Positions 26,799-35,530 of a DNA stretch of 64,000 nt are shown in pieces. A model generated the notes under the pieces. That model saw only the letters and a list, made by a program, of their open reading frames with translations, made no database searches and was not told where the DNA came from. Made by a program: the position numbers and the translations under genes. Source of the DNA: Clostridiales bacterium (lineage in GTDB: Bacteria > Bacillota > Clostridia > Oscillospirales > CAG-272); assembly GCA_003522145.1 (NCBI GenBank), contig DPGD01000031.1, forward strand, positions 31,236-95,235. Direction: 5' to 3'. Numbering within the stretch: the first letter of the stretch is position 1; every line of letters starts with the position of its first letter.

Positions 26799-28445
26799 CT
26801 ATTTAAAATAGTTCTGTATACGCCGGAAAACCTGTTCGTCAAAGGGAGAGGAAAGCCCGGCTTTTTCAAGAACCTCCAGAAATGTTTCCCCGGTTTCCAC
26901 ATCGGAAAGGGTTTTATACAGTCTGACAGCCTGTTCAAAGCCCTGTTCCTCTGCCGTCACATAAATTTCAAGGGTCGGAATCAGCGATACGGCATAGCTG
27001 AGATAATACAGGGAATTGGCCACGATGGCGTAGTGCCAGTAGTTTTCCGGCGGATAGGACATTGCGGATTTGAGGAAATCATACGCCCCCAGTTCTTCTG
27101 CCTGCTCCGCAAACACCCGGTCATAGTCCCCGGCTTTCAGCTCCGGATGGGCATAAACATACTGTTCAAAAGCGTCACAGCAGGCGGACATGGTGACCGT
27201 CAGGATGTCGTTTAACAAAAAGTTTTTGACCAAATACAGATAGTCCTTTTCGGAATAATCCGAAGAAATATAGGAAAGATAGAGCCACTCATTGGATTGG
27301 GATTGGACTTCGCACAGATCCACGCTGTCAATAGAGCCCCCGGAAGAATAGAAGGCGCTGTAGTGTCCCTGTTCATGGATATAGGTCATCAGCGCCTGAC
27401 TGCCCGAACCGAAAAAGCAGACCGGCTGTCTGTAATAATTGAGATAAAAGGTATACGCTCCTTTAAGGGAGTTCTTATTGTTTACGGAGAAATAATGCTG
27501 ATTGAAATTCTCAAAGGCTTTTGAATAATTATTTCCGAGTGTTTTGTAGTAGGGGGTCAGGATTTTCTCCATTTCGTCAGAAGTGACCGAAGTATCTATC
27601 AGCTTTTGGGTCGCCGAGAGGACGGAGTTCAGGTTTTTGTAGCCTTGCAGATCCTGGAGCGTGCTCTTTCCGAGAGGAACAACATACTCTTTTACATACT
27701 GATGAAAATACCGGGCATCCTCAGGGGTATAGTCTCTTCCGTAGACCATGTCATAGGCATACTCGGTATAGCTCTGCTCCCCCATTTCCTTTGCAATGTT
27801 CAGATTGTTCTGTACGATGTCGTAGTAATAGGATGCGCTGTCCGCAAGAAAGCTGTCGGAGGTCTGATCCAAGGCTTCATAGTTCCGAACATACTCGTCT
27901 CCCTTGTTTTTCAATTCCACATATTTTTCCGAGTACATTTTTCCCATTTTCAGCGCTTTTTGAATTTCTTCCTCCTCCCATTGACTGTAGAATTCCTCAG
28001 AGTAAGCACTGTAGTATATCGGCTCGTACAGACGCACAAGCCGGGCACGGTAATCGTTTGCAAGGAAAGAAAGCTCTTTGGATTTCAGGTTGTTTGCTTC
28101 GTTGGAGGTATCCTTGCTCAATTCTAAATAGGCAAGATTGGCATGATCCGAAACATAGTAGATGTTTGAGAGCAACTGCCCGTAAATCAGCACAAAAGCG
28201 GTGCTTCTGGACAAATTGTTATCCTGGAGCATCTCCTCGATTTTCGCAAACTGATCCTCTATTGTATCCTTGACCGATTCATCAAACTCATAGTTGATCG
28301 TACCGTCATGGTTATAGCCCGGTTGTATCCCGGAATTGATATATCGGATATCCCGGAGCATCGAGCGAAAATCGCTCAGCAACGAGCAGGAGCAAAGCAG
28401 CAGCATGGAACAGCAGAGCAACAGTGCAACCAGTCTTTTTTTCAT
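26799..28445 (-). CDS. M3-like (oligoendopeptidase F-type) lipoprotein metallopeptidase
   Basis: A 548-residue surface lipoprotein. The N-terminal signal MKKRLVALLLCCSMLLLCSC ends with a lipobox Cys near residue 20. A long helical region follows, then the zinc site HEQGH (about residue 363), the HExGH form of M3 peptidases, with a downstream Glu in the QSQSNEWLYL helix as probable third ligand. The fold pattern resembles PepF/thimet peptidases, but overall similarity looks low and the protein is exported, unlike most PepF. It probably trims peptides at the cell surface. It has its own promoter at 28485-28513. The gap 26664-26798 holds no gene that I can see. Confidence 0.78.
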   Translation of the reverse strand: MKKRLVALLLCCSMLLLCSCSLLSDFRSMLRDIRYINSGIQPGYNHDGTINYEFDESVKDTIEDQFAKIEEMLQDNNLSRSTAFVLIYGQLLSNIYYVSDHANLAYLELSKDTSNEANNLKSKELSFLANDYRARLVRLYEPIYYSAYSEEFYSQWEEEEIQKALKMGKMYSEKYVELKNKGDEYVRNYEALDQTSDSFLADSASYYYDIVQNNLNIAKEMGEQSYTEYAYDMVYGRDYTPEDARYFHQYVKEYVVPLGKSTLQDLQGYKNLNSVLSATQKLIDTSVTSDEMEKILTPYYKTLGNNYSKAFENFNQHYFSVNNKNSLKGAYTFYLNYYRQPVCFFGSGSQALMTYIHEQGHYSAFYSSGGSIDSVDLCEVQSQSNEWLYLSYISSDYSEKDYLYLVKNFLLNDILTVTMSACCDAFEQYVYAHPELKAGDYDRVFAEQAEELGAYDFLKSAMSYPPENYWHYAIVANSLYYLSYAVSLIPTLEIYVTAEEQGFEQAVRLYKTLSDVETGETFLEVLEKAGLSSPFDEQVFRRIQNYFK

Positions 28446-28484
28446 TTAGGCATACAATCCTTTCAAACCAAACTGTTTTTTTAT

Positions 28485-28513
28485 ATTGTACTCCCGATTC
28501 ACAGTTTCGTCAA
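28485..28513 (-). promoter_or_regulatory. Sigma-A promoter of the M3-like lipoprotein gene
   Basis: Minus strand: -35 TTGACG (28513-28508), 17-bp spacer, -10 TACAAT (28490-28485), about 40 nt before the start codon. Confidence 0.75.
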
Positions 28514-28616
28514 TAATCCTTTTAAAAAACGGAATGAAAACATTTTTTGAAAGATATATACTTTTTTCGGAATATTTCAAAAACAGACCATTCTTATTCA
28601 ACGGAGGAACAGCGAT

Positions 28617-29240
28617 ATGAAAACAATTCTGTTTCAGGGCGATTCCATTACCGACGCCGACAGAAGCAGAAGCCATGATTGGCTTTTGGGAAGCGGTTAT
28701 CCCACGGTCGTAGCCGCACAATTGGGCAGCGCTCATCCGGGTTTCTACAATTTTTTCAATCGGGGGATCAGCGGAAACCGGGTAGTAGATGTATACGCAA
28801 GAATCAGAAAGGATATTCTGAACCTGAACCCCGACTATATGAGTATGCTCATCGGCGTAAACGATGTATGGCACGAAGCGGAGCAGAACGGTGTGGACGC
28901 CGTAAAATTTGAGAAAATCTATTGCATGATGGTGGAAGAAATCAAAGAGCAGTTGCCGGACATCCGGATTTTAATTTTAGAGCCCTTTGTTTTAAGGGGT
29001 ACGGCTACCGCTGAAAGCTACGACAGCTTTTTCCGCCCGGAGGTGGAATTGCGGGCAGCGGCGGCCGGAAGAGTTGCCGAAAAATACGGTCTGACCTTTG
29101 TTCCCTTGCAAAAGATGTTTGACGATTGCGCCAAAGAAGCAGACGGAAAGCTCCTTCTTGCCGACGGAGTTCACCCCACTTCCACCGGTCACGGACTGAT
29201 TGCCGGAAAATGGATGGAAGCTTTTGAGAAATTGAAATAA
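28617..29240 (+). CDS. SGNH/GDSL-family hydrolase
   Basis: A 207-residue esterase/lipase of the SGNH fold. Block I is GDSIT (nucleophile Ser about 10), block II Gly is in RGISGNRV, block III is GVND, and block V is DGVHPT (catalytic Asp/His about 182-185). No signal peptide, so cytoplasmic. Likely substrates are acetylated sugars or small esters; the sequence does not decide. A clear GGAGGA SD precedes the ATG. The gene is divergent from the M3-like lipoprotein gene and is followed by a terminator. Confidence 0.88.
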   Translation: MKTILFQGDSITDADRSRSHDWLLGSGYPTVVAAQLGSAHPGFYNFFNRGISGNRVVDVYARIRKDILNLNPDYMSMLIGVNDVWHEAEQNGVDAVKFEKIYCMMVEEIKEQLPDIRILILEPFVLRGTATAESYDSFFRPEVELRAAAAGRVAEKYGLTFVPLQKMFDDCAKEADGKLLLADGVHPTSTGHGLIAGKWMEAFEKLK

Positions 29241-29254
29241 TCCGATAATCAGAC

Positions 29255-29289
29255 GAACGGAAACTTCCGCTTCCGGTTCTTCCTTTTTT
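29255..29289 (+). terminator. Probable rho-independent terminator after the SGNH gene
   Basis: GAACGGAA (29255-29262) pairs with TTCCGGTTC (29271-29279) with one bulged G, followed by a T-rich tract (TTCCTTTTTT). Confidence 0.5.
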
Positions 29290-29349
29290 CATACCGGAAA
29301 GCCTTCCTGCATATATTTTCTTTGAAAAATGCAAAGGAAGGACCGGTGT

Positions 29350-29628
29350 ATGAACTATTCAGACAAGGATACCAAAGAACGGTGTGTGCAGTTGGCACTC
29401 TACATCATTGAAGAAAAGACCACGGTGCGACAGGCCGCAGGAAGGTTCGGGGTCAGCAAGTCCACCGTACATAAGGATGTTACCGAACGGCTTGAAAAAA
29501 TCAATCCCTGTCTTTACAGACAGGTGGAGGATGTTCTCTTGCAGAACAAAAGGGAACGGCACCTGCGGGGCGGGGAAGCGACCAAACAAAAATACCTGTA
29601 TCAGAAAAAATTCGGAAAAGACGAATAA
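29350..29628 (+). CDS. spoIIID: Sporulation transcriptional regulator SpoIIID
   Basis: A 92-residue HTH regulator of late mother-cell genes; in B. subtilis it modulates the sigma-E regulon and activates sigK. The helix-turn-helix TVRQAAGRFGVSKSTVHKDV is nearly family consensus, followed by NKRERHLRGGEATKQKY, the basic C-terminal helix that adds DNA contacts. ATG 29350 has GGAAGG upstream; the in-frame ATG 29329 would put seven extra residues across that SD. I found no convincing sigma-E promoter in front of it. Confidence 0.95.
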   Translation: MNYSDKDTKERCVQLALYIIEEKTTVRQAAGRFGVSKSTVHKDVTERLEKINPCLYRQVEDVLLQNKRERHLRGGEATKQKYLYQKKFGKDE

Positions 29629-29642
29629 AAAGCCCAAAGGAT

Positions 29643-29671
29643 TTGACGAACCTGATATTTTATGATATACT
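29643..29671 (+). promoter_or_regulatory. Sigma-A promoter of smsC-smsB
   Basis: -35 TTGACG (29643-29648), 17-bp spacer, -10 TATACT (29666-29671). It begins 15 nt after the spoIIID stop, so the Fe-S genes can be expressed independently of sporulation. Confidence 0.75.
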
Positions 29672-29721
29672 GAAGCGGTTCAAAATGCGGAATACAAAAA
29701 AAGCGAGGAAAAAAGAAAATC

Positions 29722-30444
29722 GTGTTATCTTTAGATCATGTTTCCTTTTCAGTCAGCACCGAAAACGGGAAAAAACAGATTTTGAAAAATGTATCTTTCA
29801 CCATCGACCGTCCTTTTACGGTGATTACCGGGCCGAACGGCGGCGGAAAATCCACCATCGCAAAACTGATTGCGGGAATATACCGGCCCGATAGCGGGAG
29901 AATCTGTCTGAACGGAAAGGATATTACCGATCTGGGCGTTACGGAGCGGGCAAAGTCGGGAATTTCCTATGCTTTTCAGACCCCCGTGCGCTTCAAGGGA
30001 ATTACGGTTTCGGATATTCTGAAAATTGCCGCCGGAAGAGATTTGTCCGTTGCGGAATCCTGCGAATTTCTTTCCAGCGTCGGACTTTGCGCAAGGGATT
30101 ATCTGGACCGGGAAATCAACAACAGCCTGTCCGGAGGGGAACTGAAGCGCATTGAAATCGCCACTGTTCTTGCAAGAAAAACCCCCTTTGCCGTTTTTGA
30201 CGAACCGGAAGCAGGCATTGACCTTTGGAGCTTTAACAGTCTTATAAAGGTTTTTGAAAATATGCGGGATGCCGTTCACGGTTCTATTGTGATCATTTCC
30301 CATCAGGAACGGATTCTGAACATTGCTGACCGGATTATCGTGATTTCGGACGGAACGGTGAAAAAAACCGGCACAAGGGAGGAGATTCTTCCTTTGCTTT
30401 TCAGCGGGGATAAGCTCTGCGATGCTCTGAAGGACAAGGTGTAA
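29722..30444 (+). CDS. sufC: SufC-like Fe-S assembly ATPase (SmsC)
   Basis: A 240-residue ABC-type ATPase that powers Fe-S cluster assembly on its SufB-type partner. Walker A GPNGGGKST is near residues 37-45, the signature SLSGGELKRIEIA is typical of SufC, and Walker B reads FAVFDEPEAGIDLWS, the SufC-type 'EPEAGID' motif. The start is GTG 29722; a GAGG lies rather far upstream (14 nt). It is followed after 11 nt by the SufB-like gene. With no SufS, SufU or SufD in the cluster, this corresponds to the minimal SMS (SmsC-SmsB) type. Confidence 0.88.
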   Translation: MLSLDHVSFSVSTENGKKQILKNVSFTIDRPFTVITGPNGGGKSTIAKLIAGIYRPDSGRICLNGKDITDLGVTERAKSGISYAFQTPVRFKGITVSDILKIAAGRDLSVAESCEFLSSVGLCARDYLDREINNSLSGGELKRIEIATVLARKTPFAVFDEPEAGIDLWSFNSLIKVFENMRDAVHGSIVIISHQERILNIADRIIVISDGTVKKTGTREEILPLLFSGDKLCDALKDKV

Positions 30445-30455
30445 GGAGGCTGACG

Positions 30456-31376
30456 ATGATTGATCTGATCGAAAAAAATCTTTTAAAAGAAATTGCCGAT
30501 CTGCACGGGATTCCGGAGGGCGCCTACAATATCCGGATCAACGGAAAGTCCGAGGGCAGGGGGCAGTCTGCCAATATTACCATTGAGAGCAAGTCCGACG
30601 GAACGGGCATTGATATTTATGTCAAGCCCGGAACAGTGCACGAAAGCGTGCATATTCCGGTAGTCATCAGTGCCGCCGGATACCGGGAAACGGTCTACAA
30701 TGACTTTCATATCGGTGAAAACTGCGATGTAGTCATCATTGCCGGATGCGGCATTCACAACAAAGGGGCGTGCGAAGCCCGTCACGATGGGGTACACACC
30801 TTCTATGTGGGCAGAAACTCCAAGGTGGTCTATGTGGAGAAGCACTACGGCGAAGGGGATGGAATGGGTACCAACATCATGAATCCCAAAACAGTTCTTC
30901 ATCTGGAAGAAGGGGCCTATGTGGAGATGAACACCACCCAGATCAAGGGTGTGGACAGTACCCTCCGGGAAACCGTGGCTGATTTGAAGGACCGGGCGTC
31001 CCTGGTGATTTCCGAAAAGATCATGACACACGGAAGTCAGTTTGCAAAGACCATCTTTTCGGTGGACCTGAATGGCGAGGGCTCCTCCACCCATGTGGTT
31101 TCCCGCTCGGTTGCAAGAGACGATTCCTACCAGGAATACAATTCCTTGGTCAACGGCAACACGAAATGCTCCGGACACACCGAATGTGATGCGATCATTA
31201 TGGACAACGGACGGGTTTCGGCAATTCCGCGCATCAATGCCAACAATGTAGATGCGGCGCTGGTGCATGAAGCGGTGATCGGAAAAATTGCAGGCGAGCA
31301 GCTGGTCAAATTCATGACTTTGGGTCTTACCGAAAAGGAAGCGGAAGAAGAGATCATTGCCGGATTTCTCAAATAA
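30456..31376 (+). CDS. sufB: Short SufB-family Fe-S scaffold (SmsB)
   Basis: A 306-residue SufB/SufD-family protein made almost entirely of the beta-helix core. It is far shorter than SufB of the full SUF system (about 465 aa) and lacks its N-terminal extension. Cys-rich loops (AGCGIHNKGACEARHDG, TKCSGHTECDA) could carry the cluster. The C-terminal helix (AALVHEAVIGKIAGEQLVKFM...GLTEKEAEEEIIAGF) is the SufC-binding region of the family. GTAAGGAGG precedes the ATG. It pairs with the upstream ATPase and a terminator follows. Confidence 0.88.
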   Translation: MIDLIEKNLLKEIADLHGIPEGAYNIRINGKSEGRGQSANITIESKSDGTGIDIYVKPGTVHESVHIPVVISAAGYRETVYNDFHIGENCDVVIIAGCGIHNKGACEARHDGVHTFYVGRNSKVVYVEKHYGEGDGMGTNIMNPKTVLHLEEGAYVEMNTTQIKGVDSTLRETVADLKDRASLVISEKIMTHGSQFAKTIFSVDLNGEGSSTHVVSRSVARDDSYQEYNSLVNGNTKCSGHTECDAIIMDNGRVSAIPRINANNVDAALVHEAVIGKIAGEQLVKFMTLGLTEKEAEEEIIAGFLK

Positions 31377-31432
31377 TGCATTCCCATCCTGGACCGAACG
31401 CTGCTGTATTCAATATTCTTGGAATTCTGAAA

Positions 31433-31470
31433 AGACCGGGCGAAGGACTTTCCTGCGCTCCGGCCTTTTT
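31433..31470 (+). terminator. Terminator of the smsC-smsB transcript
   Basis: A GC-rich imperfect hairpin: CCGG-GCG...AGGA-CTT-TCCT...CGC-CCGG, with single-base bulges, followed by TTTTT at 31466-31470. Confidence 0.65.
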
Positions 31471-31472
31471 CG

Positions 31473-31501
31473 TTGACAAAAACAGGCTGTTATGCTAAAA
31501 T
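31473..31501 (+). promoter_or_regulatory. Sigma-A promoter of the VanX-like lipoprotein gene
   Basis: Perfect -35 TTGACA (31473-31478), 17-bp spacer, -10 TAAAAT (31496-31501), starting two bases after the preceding terminator T-run. Confidence 0.8.
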
Positions 31502-31550
31502 AAGAAGGAAATCAGAGGAAAATCTATCCGGAAAGAAGGATGTGAAAAGT

Positions 31551-32381
31551 ATGCGGAGCGCAGAACGGTATGCAAGAATATTTTTGTGTCTGTTTGGCGG
31601 TTTGCTCTGTTTTATGGGATGTCAGAGCTATTTGCCGAAAGGAAGCAGCAGAACCGATGCCGAAAAAAGGCCCTCAACCGTTGATGAAAATCTGAAATTC
31701 TCCCACGCCGGAACTTCTCCCTTTTCCCCTTCCGAAAAAACTTCGGAAAGCCTTGAAACTCCAAGACCTTCTTGCGATCCTTCGCTTACTTCGGAGTTCC
31801 CCTCATCTGTGTCGGAACCCGAAATGCCCACGGTTTCCCCCGATTGGGATCTTCCGGAGGAATGCTTTGTACGCATCAAAGAGTATATTCCCACGCTGTT
31901 TGTGGATCTGAAATATGCTACCGAGGACAATTTCACCAACCAGGTGATTTATGATTTCACGGAACCGGTTCTGCGTCTGGGCACTGTAAAAAAGCTGGCA
32001 AAAGTCCAGGAAACTCTTTTGAAAAAAGGGTACAGCCTGAAAATTTGGGACGCCTACCGTCCCACCGAAGCACAGTTCCGCCTGTGGGAGGTCTGTCCGG
32101 ACCCGGACTATGTTTCAGACCCCAACAAAGGCTTTTCCAACCATAGCAGAGGCAACACCGTGGATGTGACCTTGGTCCGGGCAGACGGAAGCGAACTGGA
32201 AATGCCCACCGGTTTTGACGATTTTTCCGCCCTTGCCGACCGGGATTACAGCGATATTTCCGGAAACGCACTTGTAAATGTGCAGCTTTTGGAAAATACT
32301 CTGAAGGAGGAGGGTTTCCGGTGCTATTGGAAGGAATGGTGGCATTATACCGACGAAATCTCCTATCCGGTGGAAAAATAA
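31551..32381 (+). CDS. VanX-family D-Ala-D-Ala dipeptidase-like lipoprotein
   Basis: A 276-residue exported zinc peptidase of family M15D. A signal peptide with lipobox (CFMGC, Cys about 24) is followed by a low-complexity Ser/Pro/Thr/Glu linker (about 30-100) and a VanX-type catalytic domain: FVDLKYATEDNF, WDAYRP, the zinc motif SNHSRGNTVDVTL and EWWHY. Because it is outside the cell it probably acts on free D-Ala-D-Ala or related muropeptide dipeptides (DdpX-like) rather than giving VanX-type glycopeptide resistance; no vanH or vanA is nearby. ATG 31551 is chosen since upstream in-frame codons would put charged residues ahead of the signal peptide. Confidence 0.87.
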   Translation: MRSAERYARIFLCLFGGLLCFMGCQSYLPKGSSRTDAEKRPSTVDENLKFSHAGTSPFSPSEKTSESLETPRPSCDPSLTSEFPSSVSEPEMPTVSPDWDLPEECFVRIKEYIPTLFVDLKYATEDNFTNQVIYDFTEPVLRLGTVKKLAKVQETLLKKGYSLKIWDAYRPTEAQFRLWEVCPDPDYVSDPNKGFSNHSRGNTVDVTLVRADGSELEMPTGFDDFSALADRDYSDISGNALVNVQLLENTLKEEGFRCYWKEWWHYTDEISYPVEK

Positions 32382-32402
32382 TCAAAAAAGAGGGCAAACA
32401 CC

Positions 32403-33074
32403 ATGAAGCGGAAAATTGTGATCTTTGATATGGACGGCACCGTTCTGGATACTCTGGAGGATCTGAAGAACGGATTGAATTTTGCGTTACGTACCTGCGG
32501 ATATCCGGAACGGAGCCGGGAAGAAGTGCGCAGTTTTGTGGGGAACGGAGCAAAAAAACTGATCGAGAGAGGTGTTCCTGCCGGCACCGGAAGGGAAGAA
32601 CAGCGGCGGGTTTACGAAGTATTTGCCGCCTTCTATAAGTCCCACTGCGGGGAGCGAACCGCCCCTTATCCGGGCATTCTTCAAGCTCTGGAACGGTTAA
32701 AAAGTGAGGGCTTCCTTCTGGCGGTCCTTTCCAATAAGCCCCATGCGGCTGTGGAGCTTCTCTGCGAAAAATACTTTAAAAACACCTTTGATTTTGCCCT
32801 TGGCCAACGAGAAGGGATCCCCCACAAGCCTGCACCCGACGGAGTTTTTGAAATTCTTTCCTTTGCCGGCGTGAAAAAGGAAAACGCCCTCTATGTGGGC
32901 GACTCGGATGTGGATATACAAACCGCACGGAATGCCGGCATTTTCGGTATTGCCGTAGACTGGGGCTTCCGGGATCGGGCGGTTCTTCAGGAAGCTTTGC
33001 CGGATCTGCTCCTTTCCGACCCTGCGCAACTGGCAGACGCCGTAAAAAAACAATTTTCGGGTGATTTTTCATAA
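32403..33074 (+). CDS. HAD-family phosphatase (phosphoglycolate phosphatase-like)
   Basis: A 223-residue haloacid-dehalogenase hydrolase. Motif I is DMDGTVLD (nucleophile Asp about 9), the C1 cap follows, motif II is in VLSNKPH, motif III Lys is in the GIPHKPAPDG block, and motif IV is VGDSDVDIQTA. The motif spacing matches Gph/PpaX-type phosphatases acting on small phosphates. The substrate cannot be set from sequence. It lies 21 nt after the VanX-like gene and probably shares its promoter. Confidence 0.88.
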   Translation: MKRKIVIFDMDGTVLDTLEDLKNGLNFALRTCGYPERSREEVRSFVGNGAKKLIERGVPAGTGREEQRRVYEVFAAFYKSHCGERTAPYPGILQALERLKSEGFLLAVLSNKPHAAVELLCEKYFKNTFDFALGQREGIPHKPAPDGVFEILSFAGVKKENALYVGDSDVDIQTARNAGIFGIAVDWGFRDRAVLQEALPDLLLSDPAQLADAVKKQFSGDFS

Positions 33075-33155
33075 ATTTTACAAAAGCGTGCTATCGTATC
33101 TTACTTAGAAAAACTATTCTTGTTTTGTAAAGTGGCGGAAGAGGAGACGAAAGAT

Positions 33156-33830
33156 ATGATTTACTGTGTGGAAGATGACGATGCTATAAGAGAGCTGATG
33201 ACCTATACGCTGAATGCATCCGGCTTTGAAGCAAAAGGGTTCCCGAACCCTTCTGCATTCTGGAATGAACTGCAACAGAACCAACCGGAGCTGATTATGT
33301 TGGACATTATGCTACCGGAGGAGGACGGTATTTCCATTCTGAAAAGGCTTCGTGCCAACGCCGCAACCACGGAAATACCGGTCATTCTGGCCACTGCCAA
33401 GGGCACGGAATACGATAAGGTGATCGGGCTGGATTTGGGAGCAGACGACTATTTGGCCAAGCCCTTTGGCATGATGGAGATGGTTTCAAGAGTGAAGGCG
33501 GTCTTAAGAAGGGCGGCTCCGAAAAACGGTTCTTCCAAATTGGTTGCAGGAGACCTGGTGCTCAACCCTGGAGAGCATACGGTTCTGTCAAAGGGTCGGC
33601 GTGTCCAGTTGACCTTGAAGGAGTACGAGCTGTTGAAACTCTTCATGGAGAACATTGGCATGGTCTTTACAAGAGACCTTCTGATGACCAAAATCTGGGG
33701 CAGCGATTTTGTGGGGGAAACCCGGACTGTGGATGTACACATCGGCACCCTTCGCACCAAGCTCGGTCCCTGCGGTGAGTATATCGAAACGGTACGGGGC
33801 GTAGGATACAGAATGGAGGTTCACGCATGA
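33156..33830 (+). CDS. phoB: PhoB/PhoP-type response regulator
   Basis: A 224-residue OmpR/PhoB-family regulator. The receiver domain has the acidic pocket EDDD (near residue 6), phosphorylation site Asp50 (MLDIMLP), a Thr in ATAKG and Lys in KPF. The winged-helix C-terminus has the usual TVDVHI..LR.KL and VRGVGYRM. ATG 33156 has a GAGGAG SD. The TTG at 33120 would add 12 residues and is unlikely. It overlaps the sensor kinase by four bases. The PHO-box-like repeats upstream of the Na+/Pi symporter suggest that it controls phosphate genes. Confidence 0.9.
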   Translation: MIYCVEDDDAIRELMTYTLNASGFEAKGFPNPSAFWNELQQNQPELIMLDIMLPEEDGISILKRLRANAATTEIPVILATAKGTEYDKVIGLDLGADDYLAKPFGMMEMVSRVKAVLRRAAPKNGSSKLVAGDLVLNPGEHTVLSKGRRVQLTLKEYELLKLFMENIGMVFTRDLLMTKIWGSDFVGETRTVDVHIGTLRTKLGPCGEYIETVRGVGYRMEVHA

Positions 33831-35530
33831 CAAAACGGATTTTTCAGTCCATCTGCTTTGTGACGGCGGCGGTCCTGCTTGCGGCGCTGGTGCTGATTAT
33901 GGGAATCCTCTATGAGTATTTCTCGGACAATCAAATGGACCAGCTGAAAAAGCAGACAGAGCTTGCAGCCAAAGCAGTGGAAGCTCTGGCTTCTGTTGAG
34001 GACCGATCCGCATATCTGAACAATCTGGATGTGGGAGACGGCCGGATCACCTGGATCGATTCGGAGGGAACAGTCCTTTTTGACAACAAAAAAAGCAGTG
34101 CCGAGATGGAGAACCATTTGGACAGAGAGGAAATCGAAGAAGCGTTTGAAACCGGAGTCGGCGTCAGCTCCCGCTATTCCACCACCCTGATGGAGCGCCA
34201 GCTCTACTGCGCCCGCAGGCTGTCCGACGGAACGGTATTGAGAGTTTCCGGTTCGCAGCTCACCTGGTGGTCTTTGATTCTCGGAATGCTCCGTCCGATC
34301 CTGATCGTGATCGCCCTTGCATTGGGCATTTCCCTTTATCTGGCTTTCCGGCTTTCAAGAATGATCGTAAAGCCCTTGAATGAAATGAATCTGGATCACC
34401 CGAAGACCGAGAATATCTATAAGGAGTTAGAACCGTTTGTGGATCGGATCACCGTCCAGCAAAAGCAGCTGCGGGCGCAGGCCTCCGAACTGGAGCAGAA
34501 AAAAAGCGAATTTGAGGCCGCCACCCAAAACATGACCGAGGGGATCGTCCTTTTAAACGACCGGGGCGTGATTTTAAGCATCAATAATGCGGCATCGGCG
34601 CTCTTGGGTATCAGCAACTACTGTATCGGAAAAGATCTGATGCTGTTCAACAATTCCTTTGACATTCAGGAGCTTCTTCGGATTTCCGAGGAAGGCCAGC
34701 ACTGCGAAAAAAGCATTACCATCGGAAGTGCCGACTACCAGTTCAACGCCAGTCCGGTGTTCCAGGGCAGTAAAGTAACCGGCATCGCTCTCATCATCTT
34801 TGACATCACCGAAAAGGAGAAATCCGAACAGATACGAAGAGAATTCACGGCCAATGTATCCCACGAGCTGAAAACGCCGCTGCAGAGCATCTCCGGCTAT
34901 GCGGAATTGCTTTCCAACGGCATGGTAAAAGAGCAGGATATACCGGAATTCGCCAAAAAAATCCATGGAGAAGCGAAGAGAATGATCTCTTTGGTAGATG
35001 ACATCATACGGCTTTCCCATCTGGATGAGGGCGCTTCCGATATGCCAAAGGAACAGATCGACCTGTTTGAATTGGCCAAATCCACCGTGCGTACCCTGGA
35101 GCCGGTTGCCAAGGGGGCAGACATCGTCCTTTGTCTGAAAGGCGGCTCCGCCCTGCTTTACGGAATCCCGCAGTTGCTTTCCGGCATCCTCTATAATCTT
35201 TGCGACAACGCCATCAAGTACAACAAAAAGGGCGGAAAGGTCACCCTTACGGTGGAGGACCGTCCCGATTGTGTCCGGTTGACCTGTGCAGACACCGGAA
35301 TCGGCATTCCTGCAGAGCAGAAGGAACGAATTTTTGAAAGGTTTTACAGGGTCAATAAGAGCCGTTCAAAAGAGGTGGGCGGCACGGGATTGGGGCTGTC
35401 CATTGTGAAACACGCCGCCAGATTGCACAGTGCGGAAATTGAAGTCCAGAGTGAGTTGGACAAGGGCACAACCATTTTGGTGATCTTCCCCAAGAGGGAA
35501 AACCGTAAGGAGAAATCAAATGACCTATAA
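33827..35530 (+). CDS. phoR: PhoR-type sensor histidine kinase
   Basis: A 567-residue membrane kinase: TM1 (about 8-28), a 120-residue extracytoplasmic domain, TM2 (about 150-175), HAMP-like linker, PAS domain (about 235-330), HisKA with FTANVSHELKTPLQS (His about 345) and HATPase_c with N, G1 (CADTGIGIPAEQ) and G2 (GGTGLGLSIVK) boxes. The layout matches PhoR rather than a short kinase. It is coupled to the regulator by ATGA and overlaps the downstream HD gene by 11 nt, so three proteins are made from one message. Confidence 0.9.
   Translation: MTKRIFQSICFVTAAVLLAALVLIMGILYEYFSDNQMDQLKKQTELAAKAVEALASVEDRSAYLNNLDVGDGRITWIDSEGTVLFDNKKSSAEMENHLDREEIEEAFETGVGVSSRYSTTLMERQLYCARRLSDGTVLRVSGSQLTWWSLILGMLRPILIVIALALGISLYLAFRLSRMIVKPLNEMNLDHPKTENIYKELEPFVDRITVQQKQLRAQASELEQKKSEFEAATQNMTEGIVLLNDRGVILSINNAASALLGISNYCIGKDLMLFNNSFDIQELLRISEEGQHCEKSITIGSADYQFNASPVFQGSKVTGIALIIFDITEKEKSEQIRREFTANVSHELKTPLQSISGYAELLSNGMVKEQDIPEFAKKIHGEAKRMISLVDDIIRLSHLDEGASDMPKEQIDLFELAKSTVRTLEPVAKGADIVLCLKGGSALLYGIPQLLSGILYNLCDNAIKYNKKGGKVTLTVEDRPDCVRLTCADTGIGIPAEQKERIFERFYRVNKSRSKEVGGTGLGLSIVKHAARLHSAEIEVQSELDKGTTILVIFPKRENRKEKSNDL

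Noticed and set aside
29309..29337. Sigma-E promoter for spoIIID (GCATATA...ATGCAAA)
   Set aside because: The spacing (12-13 nt) and the -10 match are poor, and the start site would overlap the SD.
33077..33105. PHO boxes in front of phoB
   Set aside because: Only one TTTACA is present; the positions 11 and 22 bp downstream do not match.
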